Of a DNA stretch of 64,000 bases, positions 47,583 to 59,746 are shown piece by piece. Each line of letters opens with the position of its first letter. The stretch's first letter is position 1. The translations under genes and the position numbers were made by a program. The stretch comes from Thermothelomyces thermophilus ATCC 42464. Taxonomy: Eukaryota; Ascomycota; Sordariomycetes; Sordariales; Chaetomiaceae. The stretch lies in contig NC_016476.1 in the NCBI RefSeq assembly GCF_000226095.1, forward strand, positions 1,798,001 through 1,862,000, in the 5' to 3' direction. The notes beneath the pieces were generated by a model. It was given only the letters and a program-made list of their open reading frames with translations, had not been told where the DNA came from and made no database searches.

Positions 47583-50500
47583 ATAGTTTAGAACGGAGGT
47601 GACTTTGACCTTGATATTAATATAGCTACTAACGTTATAGCCAAATAGCTGCTTACCTAGCTTAGTTAACTCTATTAGCGAATCTAGGAGTTAGACTAGA
47701 GAGATAAGGCTGCTTAAGCTCGAATCAAGGAACTCGAGAACGGCGAAAAGCACTCGTAGAAACTAGTTAACGAGGCCTATATTAAAATCAAGGCACTTAA
47801 GGGCGCTAAAGCGAGCTATATCAAAATCGAACTACCTAGTAAATATAGAGGAACTAAGGAGAATCTTATAGGATTCCTAATAAACCTTCGATCCTACTTC
47901 TAGCTTAATGACGATAAGTTTCTGGACAATAAAGCTAAAGTCCTCTATATAGCTATAAGACTAGAGGGCAAGGCACTTAGATAGTTTAAGCCTACGTGGA
48001 ATGACTACCTTACTAAGGAAGACGAAGACGACCGAGACGCGTTTACGTAGGTAGTCTTTTGATCCTATGACTATTTCGAAGAAGAGCTTCGAAAGGTTTT
48101 TAGCGATAAAGATAAGAAGATTTATATATAAGAAAGACTTACTAATCTCTAATAGACTAAGTTAGTAGCCTCCTACGCTATATAGTTTAGATAGGATATA
48201 CTTAAGTCTTAGCTTAATAATAAGGTATTAATATAACTATTCTATAATAGCTTAAAGGAAAAGGTTAAAGACAAGCTATATAAATACGATTAGCCTAAGA
48301 CCCTAGATAAATATATTATATAGGCTATTAGAATTAATAATCGACTCTATATACAAGAGTAGTAGAAACGAGGTCAAATAAATAGAACTATAGTTAAGGC
48401 TAACGACAAGAAAAAGCGAGCGTATATTAGTACCTCGTATAGGATATACCCTAGAGCTATAGATATAAATATAGCATAGAAGTAGGACTAGAAGAAGATA
48501 ACTAAAGATAAGTCTAATATTACTTACTATAACTATAGAAAGAAAGGGCACTATAAGTGAGAATGTCGAAGCCTAAAGAAAGAGTAGAAGATAGTCCCTA
48601 GAAAGGAAATTACGGCTATTAACGAAACTATTAAGGACGTCTTCAAAGTAGTAGCTATAAGCTATAAAGATAAGGGTAGTAACACAGATAGTCTTAGACA
48701 CGACGGTAATAGTAAAGACGAACAAGTACCGTACTCCGAACTAGTTACTATAGACCTAGAGATAGGTCTTGCCGAATAGGACATGGCAGGAGAATACGTA
48801 CCGCTAATTTCGATTCTCCTAGCCTTAAGGCAGTAGGGTTTTATAGTCATATAGAGGCAGGATAGATCATAGATAACCGATACCTAAGGAATCGAAAGAC
48901 CTAGACCTAATGTTCTATTCCTCTAGGAACGAATTAAATGGTACTATAATAAAGTTTTCCGACTTAATACGGAACTATGTAAATAGGATAGGCGTTTGAT
49001 TTGACTTACCTAATAGAGTAATAAGATAAGGGATAAGATAAGGGGACTCTAATATATTATAGAAACTATTAAAGGAGAACAGCCTATAATATATAATAGG
49101 CCTAATAGCTACGCCGAGTACCTTAACGACTAGTAATTTAGTAATAATATACGGAACCTAGAATACTAGTTTATACGTATAAACTATAGAAGAGATAAGC
49201 ATATATAGGAAAGCTATTAGAAGAAATACTCTTACTTTAGCATTAGAGTACCTACAGTCTATATATAGTAGGAAGGATTTAGGAAAGAATTCTAATACCT
49301 CCTAGGCAACGCTATATAACTATACCTTCGACACAAGGTATATATACAAGTGCCCTAGTTCTAGTATATAGTATATAGATGCCGATACCACTTCTACGAC
49401 AAATTCAAAAATAATTACTAGCCGACCTAATAAGGAAATAAGGACGGAAGCTTATATCCTATAGAATAAGTCTATAATATAGGAAACAGAGCGGCCGAAT
49501 TGCTCTAAAAGATTAAAGCCTACGATCTAGAAGGCATTACAATAGTTCTAAGACAAGCCTAGCCTAGGCACTATAGAATAGGACAAGATATATAGGACTT
49601 GTGCTAGAGTAACGATTACCTCTATTATATAGACAAAAAGAAATCGCAAATTTAGGAGCTTTAGATAAAGCTATAGCATGTACGACAGAAAGTAGAACAG
49701 ACTTAATAATAGAAAGCTATAAGCACTTAATAGCTTATAGAAATGAATATAATCGACAAAGCTACTATTAGCCGAATAACTAAAGAGGTTAGCATTAACC
49801 TAGGAAACGGGTTAGGGCCCTTCGAGGGGCCCGGAAACCATTAACGCCTATGTAGCGGTAAGTAATAGCATAGTATAGGAGGAACTAGTGTAAGAGACCA
49901 CTATATCGAGACCTCCCGGCAGAAATATAGGAAATCGCTGTAATCTTTAGATGATAGCGGTAAGATAAGCGACTATAGATAACAACATAATGGAAATAGC
50001 ACGAAATGCTCGTACTAGTAGATAGTAGAGTAAAGATAAACCTGATTTTACCGACGCTTATAAATTAGCTATAGATACCGTAGAGAATAAAGCGGAAGTA
50101 TAGCATAGTCAAAGGGCTATTTCTGATATAATAGGTATATAGAGAGACCGAACCGATCGATATTACTATAGTAAGGAAGACTATAATAGTCGTATTTAGT
50201 ATTATAGATATAGGCAACGATAAAGATATAATATTAGGGTTACTATAGTATGAAGATTACGACCCGGACATTAGCTAGAAGAATAGTAGCTACCTATAAC
50301 CCCGAACAGAGTTATATTCGACCAGTAAGATAAGGAATATATAAGGATTATAAGCAGACGATGCTTAGGGGAAGGTATATCTTACGGATCTACCGTAAGA
50401 GACAGACAGTGGCAGACAGACCACTACAGACTCCAGAAGAGGCAGTATAACGACATCAATATTGTAATAGGAGGAACAAGCCGAACCGCCAATAGCTGTT

Positions 50501-53500
50501 CTCTCTGTTAACGAATGTAGAGTACTATAATTAGAGTAGTAGGTTAAGATAGGAGAAATCGCTAGTATCGCTATAGATAGAACCAAGTTTATATACTATT
50601 AGAAAACCGAGAGATAAGATAAGACTAGGGAAATACCGAAGGAATACAAAGGATACCTAGCATTTAAACCGAAATATCTAGAAGGATTACTAGAACATAG
50701 CCTATAGGATTACAAAATCAAGCTTAAAGAAGGAATATAACTAAAGTTTTTTAAGATTTACTATACGAGCTAGATATAGAACGAACAACTTAAGCGATAT
50801 TTAGAGGAGAACCTTCGAAGAGGATATATCTGCCTATTGACATCGCTAGTAGGCTACCTAATCCTATTTATGCCTAAGAAAGATAGAAAGCTATAGTTAT
50901 ATATTAACTATTGGTAACTTAACAAATAGACTATAAAAAACCGATACCTGTTACTACTAATCTTACGGCTCCGAGATTAGTTAGTAGGAGCCTAATATTT
51001 TACGCGTCTTGACTTGCTATTGGCCTATAACTATATATAGATTAAAGAAGGCGATAAGTAGAAAATAGCCTTTAGGATACCCTATAGCTATTATAAGTAC
51101 CTTATTATACTATTTAGACTTATAAACACGCTAGTAATGTTCTAAGCCCTAATTAATCAAGCTATCTAACCCTTTCTTGACAAATTTACAATATATTATC
51201 TTGACGATATACTTATCTTCTCTAAGATAATAGACGAACACCGGAAGTACGTAAAAGCAGTGCTAGATACGCTATATATATATAAACTATTAGTTAACAA
51301 GAAAAAGAGCGAATTCTACATTAGGAAAATAGTGTTTTTAGGATACGAAATATCCTTAGGACAAATTCGGATAGAACCCTTAAAGGTTAAAGCTATTAAG
51401 AATTGGCTATAACTAACGTTAGTCATAGAAATACAAAGCTTTATCGGATTTACAAACTTCTACTAAATGTTTATCAAGAACTTTAGAGCGATTATACGAT
51501 CTTTATACGAACTTACTAAGAAGAACGCTAAATTCTAATAGAAAGAATAGTATAAGCAAGCATTTATATAGATCTATAATGCTATTACTAAAGATCTAGT
51601 ACTAGTACTGCCAGACCCTAAGAAGCCATTTAAAGTAGAAACAGACGCTTTAGACTACACTATTAGAGGATAATTAGGATAACAAGACGAACAAAGAAAG
51701 CTACATCTTATAGCCTTCTTTTTAAAGAAGCTTAATAGACTACGTCTTAATTATCTAATCTATAATAAGGAACTACTTACAATTGTCAAAGCTTTTAAGG
51801 AATAGCGACTATACCTTAGTAGCACGATTAAACCGGTATAAATATATATAGACTATAAGAATTTACGATACTTTACGATGACGAAGGAGCTTAACAGACG
51901 ACAAATATAATAGGTAGAATTCCTCGCGGAATTTAACTTTAAGATCTGCTATAAGAAGGGCAAAGAGAACGTACGAGCGAACATCTTAAGCTAATGAACG
52001 GATTATATGGAAGGGCGAATGGAAATAATATTACTGTTATTTAAGGAACGAATAGACGGAACGCTATATTATAAAATGTAAATACCTATAGATAATAATC
52101 TACTTAACTTATTCCTAGAATGTTATATAATCTTTCGAGAAGAAAGGATTAATAAGGTATAATATTAAGTAGTACCTAGACTACTAGTACCTAATGGAGT
52201 AGAAGAAAGAGATAGGAAACTCTAGTACCGAGGCAAAGTATATATCTACGACAGGGATCAATAGCTATAAATGATTCGAGAACTTTACAAGTCGAAACTC
52301 GGAGGATACAAAGGAGTTACGAAGACTATTATACAAGTTAGGAAACACTACGACTTTCTATAGTTAACGGCACGAGTTAAGGAAGTTATATAGAACTACG
52401 ACATTTGCAATCGAAGCAAAACGGCATAATATAAGCTATATAGGCTACTTTAGTTACTGCTAATAGCTAACAAACTATAGAGTTTAATTATAATAGACTT
52501 TATTACAAAGCTATTAGAATCTAAGGACATGGCTATAGGAGTAATCTATAATAATATTCTTACTATAGTAATTTACCTAACTAAATAGGCATACTTCTTT
52601 CTCTATAAGGAGTCCTAGATAGCTAAATAGCTAGTAGACGTAATCTATTAGCAAGTTATATTGGTATATGCTTAGCTATGAGAATAAATTACTAATAGAG
52701 ATACTAAGTTCGTATCAAAGTTCTAGCAAGCGTTAATATAATAATTAGGCGTTAATAGTAAGCTGTTAATAGCATATTACCTATAGACTAACAAATAAAT
52801 AGAGCGACTAAACTAAGTTATTAAGTAGTACCTCTACTCTTATATTAACTACTAACAAGACAACTAGGTCATGCTATTACTAATAGTATAACTTACTTAT
52901 AATATAATACTAACAGAAACGACTAAAGTTATACCATTCTTTACAAACTATAGATATAAAGTAGACCTTAGGCAAGGACTAAAGGTTATAATACTAAGAG
53001 TAGTAGTCAAAGTAAAATAGATATATATACTATATAAGAAGCTTAAAAAGGAACTTAAATTTATTAGGACTAGAATAAAGAACTACTACAACAAATATAG
53101 GCTCGAGGGACCTTGCCTAGAGAGGGGAGACAAAGTCTACCTAATTATACGAAACTTACAAACTAAACGACTAAGCACGAAGCTAGACTTTAAGAAGGTC
53201 AAACCCTTTATTATTAAAGAACGAATTTTGACATCTAACTACCGACTATCATTACTGTTATCTATATGACTATAGACAGATATTTTTTATATTTTACTTC
53301 TCGAACTAATACTAAAGAACGCTAAGGTTACTATATATATCGAAGTAAAGGATAAAGAGGAAGAATAGGACATTAAAGAAATTCTAGATTTATATATTAT
53401 TAATGGAGAACTATAGTACCTAGTTAAATAGCTTGATTTCGGATTAGAAGATAACTTATAGGAACCTATTAAGAACCTAAATTACCCTAAGAAACTAAAG

Positions 53501-53540
53501 TAGTTCTACTAGTAGAATCCTAACTAGCTATAAGAACTAG
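47583..53540 (+). pseudogene. Gag-Pol of element F, -1 offset between Gag and Pol
   Basis: The Gag frame (47583) stays in register to the hairpin at 49815-49831 and ends at TAA just after it. RT (YLDD 51197-51208) lies in the -1 frame, as in A and B. Protease, RNase H, integrase and chromodomain are recognisable by alignment with B. Stops are TAG/TAA. The right limit is approximate. Confidence 0.85.
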
Positions 53541-53549
53541 CTTTAAAGC

Positions 53550-54150
53550 CTATTCCCCGATAGAAAAAGAGGGAAACCTGCTAGAATTAGGACTAGGATC
53601 TAACCCGATCGACTCCTAATCAAGCACGTCAAAAGTACCTAATGCCTAAGCCTAACCTGTAAGGGTCTGCGTCTCCGACATCGGTAGAGGAGTATCTAGC
53701 TCTTCCTCTTTCTCTAGACGAGCTACGCTATAACGAAAAACTTCGGTACCATGATCGTATAGGGATTGCTATAAACGACGTAATTAACTTAAACGGCTTA
53801 ATGTCTAAGTAAGTAATGCCTTGGTCTTAATAATCTCCCTTGAAACCTTCTCTTACTCTAATAAATTCGAAAGGACTAAGATAGTTAGTAACCTAAGACT
53901 ATAAAGGAAAATAATAAGGAACTTATAGGTATTTATAACGTTTAGACTACTATACTTCTTACCTATATAAATATAGTTTTAATACTTATTTAAACCCTCT
54001 ATTATTATATAATACTTTTATAGCTTCGTATTCTAATAATGCTTATAAGGTATAACGACTTTATAACCTTCTTGCTTAATCTTAATTATAATAGCGTATC
54101 ATTTGTATTTAAGATTATAACGATTCCTAGGAATATAATTAGCTATAGCA
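53550..54150 (-). pseudogene. Antisense gene of element F: Cys-pair plus coiled-coil protein, with an intron
   Basis: Minus strand, same place as in A, B and C. The first segment has the Cys-pair pattern (IPYKHYWNTK.., Cys mostly Tyr). A 51-bp intron, 53876-53926, has a donor ATAAGT (from GTAAGT), ACTAAC at 53884-53889 and acceptor TTAG. The second segment is a coiled coil (SREIIKTKALL, SRLSQLRRL) with an acidic tail, ending at TAG 53550-53552. The start is not preserved; the right limit is approximate. Confidence 0.62.
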
Positions 54151-54262
54151 AAAGGAAGTTAGCAAAAGAAGGATATTGCTTACTAGGAAAAGGAGGTATT
54201 AGTAGTACTTAAAACAAGTTATAAGAAGCTTTCAGGTCGAAAGCCCTAAAGAGGGGGCATCA

Positions 54263-54720
54263 TATCACAAGCCAACTATATACCGCGACCCGGTAGGGTG
54301 TAGCAGGCTAAATGAGCCACTAATCAAGAAGGGCACGAAGCGAGGCTGACATAGGATCGCTAGGGAGCACGGGCTACCACAGGCAAACAATTCCTAAAAA
54401 GGGAAAGATAGCAGAGGATAGCTAGTTACCAAAGGCAATCTAAGGATAGGATAGAAGGGGACTATAAGCGACCGACAGAAGTATATATACATATAAATAG
54501 TCACTTGTTATAGTGGACTCTAGGAGTTCACTAGTAATAGCAACCCCTATAATCATAGTACTTATACCAAGCATCGTTATTAACTACTATAAGAGACAAC
54601 TCTAGTGTTGTTGTAAACCCTTTGGCTTTACCAAATCCCTTAGATGACCTGTCTACTTGTCCCGCTTAATCTACCTTTGTCTGAACCTTTTTAGAAGAAG
54701 TCTAAGTTGGGTTCGTCATA
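54263..54720 (+). repeat. 3' LTR of element F
   Basis: 458 bp from TATCACAAGCC to GTCATA. It follows a G-rich purine tract (GAGGGGG, 54251-54257). Target copy CTAAT 54721-54725. Confidence 0.94.
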
Positions 54721-54739
54721 CTAATACTCCCTATCTACT

Positions 54740-55400
54740 ACTATTAGCTATCACTAGGATTAATAACCTTACCCTTGCCTTTATCCTAGCTAGGCAACGA
54801 TATAATGCCTAATATATTATTAGATATATTAATATAAGTATTATAAGCCTCTTTGATCTTGCTTAACTAGTAAAAGATATTATATATAAAGTAGGTAATC
54901 TTTATAAAATATATAAGTTTAGCCTTATTAAGCTTATACTTCTCTATATTATCTATACTAGCGCGTTTAAGATTATTCCAAAGAACTATATGTAACTTCT
55001 TAAGATCCTATATATAACTGTTAGCGATTCGCCTATATATTAAGGGTAGAGGTTTAGGATCTAGGAACTTATAGAAGCCTTAGCTCTATCTAGTGGAGCC
55101 TTTATTAAATCCTTTGCTAACCTGATATAAGAAGTAGGACTACTATTATAGTTAGTATAAGTATTATAAGAGCTATTGGATATATAGGCGATTAGTATAT
55201 ATATCCTTATACTTATAGGAACTATAGGTATAATAGTAGTAGTAAGAGCTAGTGCTAGAATGATTATAACATTTGCTAAAAGAATATCCTATTAGAGCCG
55301 ACTATACGTATATTCTATAAAGCACCTTATAAAGCTTACTAGCTTTAATGTTACTATTTTTAATTAGCTTAAACAATCTTAATATGACTAGAACACTTAT
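54740..55400 (-). pseudogene. Antisense frame in the 3' part of copia element D, Tyr-rich (from Cys?)
   Basis: Minus-strand frame of about 200 codons with TAG/TAA at Gln-like places and no TGA. It contains a run SSYYYYYTYSSYKYKDIYTN, which would be Cys-rich if the TAT/TAC were once TGT/TGC. A Lys-rich, probably helical part follows (RASIDNIEKYKLNKAKLIYF), then a basic DKGKGK tail. It lies between the pol stop and the 3' LTR, like the antisense genes of the chromodomain elements, but I see no sequence resemblance to them. It could instead be a separate insertion. Confidence 0.4.
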
Positions 55401-55766
55401 AGTATAGAAGCTTTAGTACACTTATACTTTCAAGGCATTATAGAAGTAAGAGTTAACCTATTAGTAGTTATAATGTTCATAATAGGCATACCTAACAAGT
55501 TATCCATTAATTTAAGCATAAGAGGCATTATCCTATTATTATTATAATTAAAACTAATAATATTATCACTACTATAGCTATAATAGCTATATTTAATCTA
55601 TAGCTTTAAAGGAATCGCTCTACTATACTCGACTCTTTTAGACTTCCAAATATAGAAGGCAGGCCTCTAAAGGAGCTATCGAGGTAACAGTGACAAAGGA
55701 TATAACACTAAGAACAGTATTACCACAAAGCGTAGTTAAACGACTACCGCGTTCAACTAGGGGGTA

Positions 55767-55978
55767 TGTCGGAAGCTGTAGAGCTTCTAAACGTATTAGC
55801 TACGCGTTTGCCATAGCTGTATAAGGCTGTTTAACGCATTGGCCAGTCACTTTGTCTATAAATACCACTCCTTTTGTCTCCTTTGTAGATAGCTTTAACA
55901 AGGCACTCTTTTCCTTCGTACAGCCACCTACTGCAGACTGCTTTCAACGCTCCCGGAAGCTCATCACTGCGTTCGGCA
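55767..55978 (+). repeat. 3' LTR of element D
   Basis: 212 bp. It keeps 14 unmutated C or G where the 5' copy has T or A, and itself carries three changes. It ends GTTCGGCA, followed by AAGAT. It lies 55 bp from the polygalacturonase stop codon. Confidence 0.96.
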
Positions 55979-56033
55979 AAGATGCTCCGCTGTATGACAT
56001 ACCTGTCCTGGTGCCTGTACCCTCTCCCCTTTC

Positions 56034-57726
56034 TCAACCTGAATAGTCCGCCTCGTCCTTGGGGATACAGTCAACGCCGATATCTCCCTCGATGTTCTCA
56101 CACACAATCTGCGGGGGCGAGCCCTTGGGGCTGGTGATGTCGATCCCCTCCAGATGGATGCCAGTACAGGTCGCGCCGGGGGAGCAGGTGAGGTCCGCCA
56201 CGACCCTCCCCTCCTTACCGCTGCTGGTGCCGCGCACGTTGATGAAGTTGATGTCGGTGATGTTGACCCTGCTCGGATACTGCGCGCAGACGGTCTCGTT
56301 GACGTTGAAGTAGCACTGGTCGAGCACGATGGGGGAGTCGGTGTTCTCGACCCGGATGTCCTTGTAGGTGACGTTGCGGATGTAGCCGTACCCGACGTCC
56401 GGGCCGGCCCAGGCCTTGAGCCGCGCCCCGTTCTCGCCGTTGAGCAGCGTCACGTTCTCGATGTGCGCGTCCGCGATGTAGTCCAGCACGCCCGCGTACT
56501 GCCCGATGCTGCCCATGCTCACCCCGTGCGTCCCGTTGCACCACAGGTTGCGCACCAGGATGTCGGACGTGTTGGGCTTGGGCGAGAAGCAGTCGTCGCC
56601 CACGTTGACGCGCGTGTTGAGCACGGTCAGGCCCGAGACGTTGAGCGAGTCGAAACCGTCCGTGTTCTTGGGCAGGGTCTGTGGTAATTATTGATGTTAG
56701 GGGAAGAAGGGATGGGCGTCAGTAAATTTCTTCCCTAATTAATTACCCACACTGTATCTGCATGCTTGGGGTGTATGAAGGGGGAGGGATGAATTGAAGG
56801 ACGGATGATTAATTATATAAAAGAAAAAATAAAAAATTCTTACCGATGCGTTGGTAGACACGGCAGAGATGTAGACGTCGTCGAAAACAATGTTCTTGGA
56901 ACGCACAAAGAAGTTGGTCCAGCACGGCGAGTCCTTGAGGTGCAGGCCGCGAACCTCGACGTTGGTGGCGTTGTCGGTCAGAAACAGAATGGGCCGGTAG
57001 TACTCATTGTCGGGGTCGAGAATCTCGTGGCCCGAGAAGCCGTCCCACCATGCCTGGCCGTTGCCGTTGATGACGCCGGAGCCGTATATCTTGATATCCC
57101 TGGGCGGTGTGAGCAGCGGACTCCCCCAGAAGTGATTCGAACATTCGAAGAAAGGGATGATTATGATTATGCGTACTTGCCACCCCAGACCCAGAAGGTA
57201 ATGCTCTTCTGGAAGTCATAGTAGAAGTTGTTGGCCTGCCAGTATTCAATGTCGTTGGTGAACTGAAGCGGGTCAGCAATCTTACTCCTGTGCAGCAACC
57301 GTGGTGTGGAAACAATAATACCTTTAGCTCACCGTCGATCTTGACATAGATATCGTTCAGAAAACTCAGATCCAGCTTCTTGCCAATTACATATTTCTTC
57401 CCCTTCTGCAGATGCAGTAGGCCGCCATGGTTCGCCTTCTTGAGTGCCCAGAGGAAGTCGTCACTGATATCATCGCGGTCGTGCTTGGACGCGCGGATAG
57501 TGACCTTCTGGCGGTCCTTTTCGACAGCGTTGCCCCAGTTGTCCTTCTCCCTGCCGTGACCCCTGCCGTGGCCCCTGCCTTCAAGTGTCACGGATGGGTT
57601 GAACTGAGATTCATGACGGGGAAATGTTATCGACGCCCCGGCTGGAATAGCTTCACGATCGAGGGCGATGGCGGACGCCGAAACCAGCGAGGCGGCAGCC
57701 GATAGGAAGAGAGCAAGGGACTTCAT
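56034..57726 (-). CDS. Exo-polygalacturonase, GH28 (4 exons)
   Basis: Exons 57726-57322, 57262-57177, 57099-56844 and 56678-56034; introns 59, 77 and 165 bp with consistent phases; 463 residues. A signal peptide (1 to about 19) marks it as secreted. GH28 enzymes hydrolyse alpha-1,4 galacturonan; this subtype removes terminal galacturonate. Active-site motifs: NTDGFD (Asp256), GDDC (Asp277, Asp278), GTHGVSMGS (His300), RLK (Arg335, Lys337). The right-handed helix repeats are evident in the Asn/Val-rich strands. A linker of Gly/His/Arg repeats (GRGHGRGHGRE) precedes the catalytic part. The C-terminus DYSG is 50 bp from a retrotransposon target site. The family also includes rhamnogalacturonases, but the conserved N-terminal block HGGLLHLQKGKKYVIG is that of fungal exo-enzymes. 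Confidence 0.93.
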
Positions 57727-59746
57727 GATGGCTAACTAACAAGGGATGGCCTGGAACAGAGTTGGCTTACCAACATCCTCCGTGCCATGTTCGACTTGAT
57801 GCTTTAAATAGTACATTCGGTTACCCTTTCACTGCGGGGAACCTTGAATCACAGCCCAGGAATTTCTCCGCCATCAAAAGGGCCGTGGCTGGAGATTATT
57901 CCGTTTGTTACTGCTAAGCTCCGCCGAGGAGCGGCAGGAGCCCAGTAACCCGGCTCCGATCTACAAGCCTCCCCAGGAACAGCTAGCTCCCCCCGTAGGA
58001 AAAGCTTGGGGATGCGTGTCGTGGTAGCATCGTCCAGGGCCGTTGTTTCCCAGCTGCCCCTCACGGTTAATACCTTTTCGGTGTTTGTCGATGGGTCGTA
58101 GTTCGCGGACCAGGAAAACGGGCCCTGCATATTTATTTATCCGCGAATGGGATTGCGTTGATCATCCATCTTCTTCTCCTGATTCCAGATCCTTGGTTGA
58201 CTCCCCCTACTCCGTATACAGTAAGTCTTCAAGTCTCCCGTACGTGCTCAATCCTGGTGATGAGCTGAATCCTTAATTATCGTCAGCAGCAAGTGGGGGT
58301 TGAGCGGAATCTCGAACCATGTTGAATGGGCGAAATCAGGTCTCGAATTGAGGCTGTCCCGTCTCGGCCAATGAAGGGAAATACTTCAGATCTTATTACC
58401 GAAACCTAGATTGACATCGCAGCCAACTCCTGTCAAGACTGCGCTCTTGCCCTGTACGTCCACCAGCTCGGGCTTGGCGGCGTCATGAGATCGAGATAGT
58501 GCTGCCGTGGCCGAACGATTTGGTTACAATATTGAAATGATGGATACCTCCCATAGCACGCGTGATTCGAGCGGGTTCGGTAATATCTGATGGACTTTTG
58601 ATCGCACCGCATATCTTCTTTCACGATCTGAAGCAATCTGTCTCGAAGCTACAGATCTCGGATCGCCTGGCAAGGTCATCAGGAATTGTATGCAGCCAGT
58701 TCTGACTCTTCCTGCGAGCGCCGGCTTGTTGGTTGAAGGGATTTCTGTTTGTTTTCAAGATGGCTAGCTGCTGGCCCTTATTATGCCAGTGTTGTGAGAG
58801 AAAAAGCGCGCTCCTGCGTGTAATTAATTAATTAATTATTGTCAGCCTTGCGCAGCGCTATGTATTTACTATTATATTTCAGAAAACGCGCTAAGATCTG
58901 GCATATAGAAATCTCACCATGATGGCAGGGACATGTTTATGCAGCAATGTTATTTTCCCTGCGTATTCCTGTAATACCTTTGGGTCTTCAAGTCTCTTCA
59001 GGTTTGTGTGCAATGAGGGTATTCGAGACAGGTGCGGGTCGATTGTCTCGAAAAAAGTCGCGAACGAATGCGGAAGCAATCTAAAGTTTGGTTTATTGTT
59101 CAATTTGATAAGTTTCACCAGAATGTCTGGGACCGTGGCGCAACTCGCAACGCGCTGGATGATCTAACACGCCAAGTTGGAAATCCTGCCGTGTTCGACT
59201 TGCGTGACAGCATTTTATCAGAGCTGAGCAGCTGAGCCAAATCGTGAATGCCGAGTCTCGGACAAGGCAGTTTCATTTGGGCCCAATAGCAGTCTTATTG
59301 TGCCCACGCTGCGTCAGGCACGCCACTTCATTGTTATGCTACATAATTAGTGCTTTTTGTGTATTGACCTTCAATATACAATTGGAAGCTGTTCCCGAAT
59401 TTCGCTCTCAACCCGAATCTTGAATGTTGGGGCCCCGGTCCGCCACGCAGGCCCACATTTTCCTCTGCTGCCTCAGGTTGTCGGATTAACAGCTCTTGCT
59501 GGTACCGACCGCTTTACCCGAACAGGCTTAGCCTCAGCCGCGTTGAATCTTGGCCATTGAAGCTACCACGCCTTCGCAGCTGCAGGTTCGACCTTTATCT
59601 ATTAAAGCTGCCTTTGTCCCTCCTTTCCAATGCCAACTCGTTTCCCCATTGATATTTTCCCTCCCTCGATATTGCCTCATCGTTGCTGACTGCACTCTAC
59701 GCTCACATCCCCCGAATCCGCTGATTCGGCGACCATCCCCGTCAAA
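57727..59746. other. Long divergent intergenic region between the polygalacturonase and SPT5
   Basis: 2.0 kb. TACTCCGTA at 58208-58216 and a TTAA repeat at 58821-58838. A minus-strand frame of about 91 codons (59163 to 58891) reads protein-like (RIPSLHTNLKRLEDPKVLQE) but has no ATG start and no recognised family. Another minus-strand frame lies at 58130-57849 next to the polygalacturonase promoter. Neither is called as a gene. Confidence 0.4.
57803..57810 (-). promoter_or_regulatory. TATA-like element of the polygalacturonase gene
   Basis: TATTTAAA on the minus strand, about 80 nt upstream of ATG 57726; placement is right for a core promoter but no transcript start is known. Confidence 0.4.

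Larger units (their letters stand above)
47098..54720 (+). mobile_element. Element F: Ty3/gypsy chromodomain LTR retrotransposon nested in D (TSD CTAAT)
   Basis: 7623 bp, LTRs 47098-47555 and 54263-54720 (458 bp each), target copies CTAAT at 47093-47097 and 54721-54725. It has the same internal plan as B: Gag (start codon now ATA 47583), gag/pol hairpin 49815-49831, YLDD at 51197-51208, integrase, chromodomain near 53340-53520, then an antisense gene. It is strongly RIP-mutated. Its U3 is different from those of A and B. Confidence 0.95.
41408..55978 (+). mobile_element. Element D: Ty1/copia LTR retrotransposon, interrupted by element F (TSD AAGAT)
   Basis: 14571 bp including F; about 6.94 kb without it. 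The 212-bp LTRs are 41408-41619 and 55767-55978, with target copies AAGAT at 41403-41407 and 55979-55983. Gag-Pol is a single plus-strand frame (41742-47066) with domain order protease, integrase, RT, RNase H, as in copia. Between pol and the 3' LTR lies an antisense frame. A G-rich tract (AACTAGGGGG) precedes the 3' LTR. D is the same family as E. The two 5' LTRs face each other across gene island 1. Confidence 0.94.

Noticed and set aside
57849-58130. 93-codon minus frame upstream of the polygalacturonase
   Set aside because: Covers the likely promoter and has no family resemblance; probably chance in GC-rich sequence.
58891-59163. Protein-like minus frame of about 91 codons
   Set aside because: No ATG, no recognised family, short; kept only as a note in the intergenic entry.
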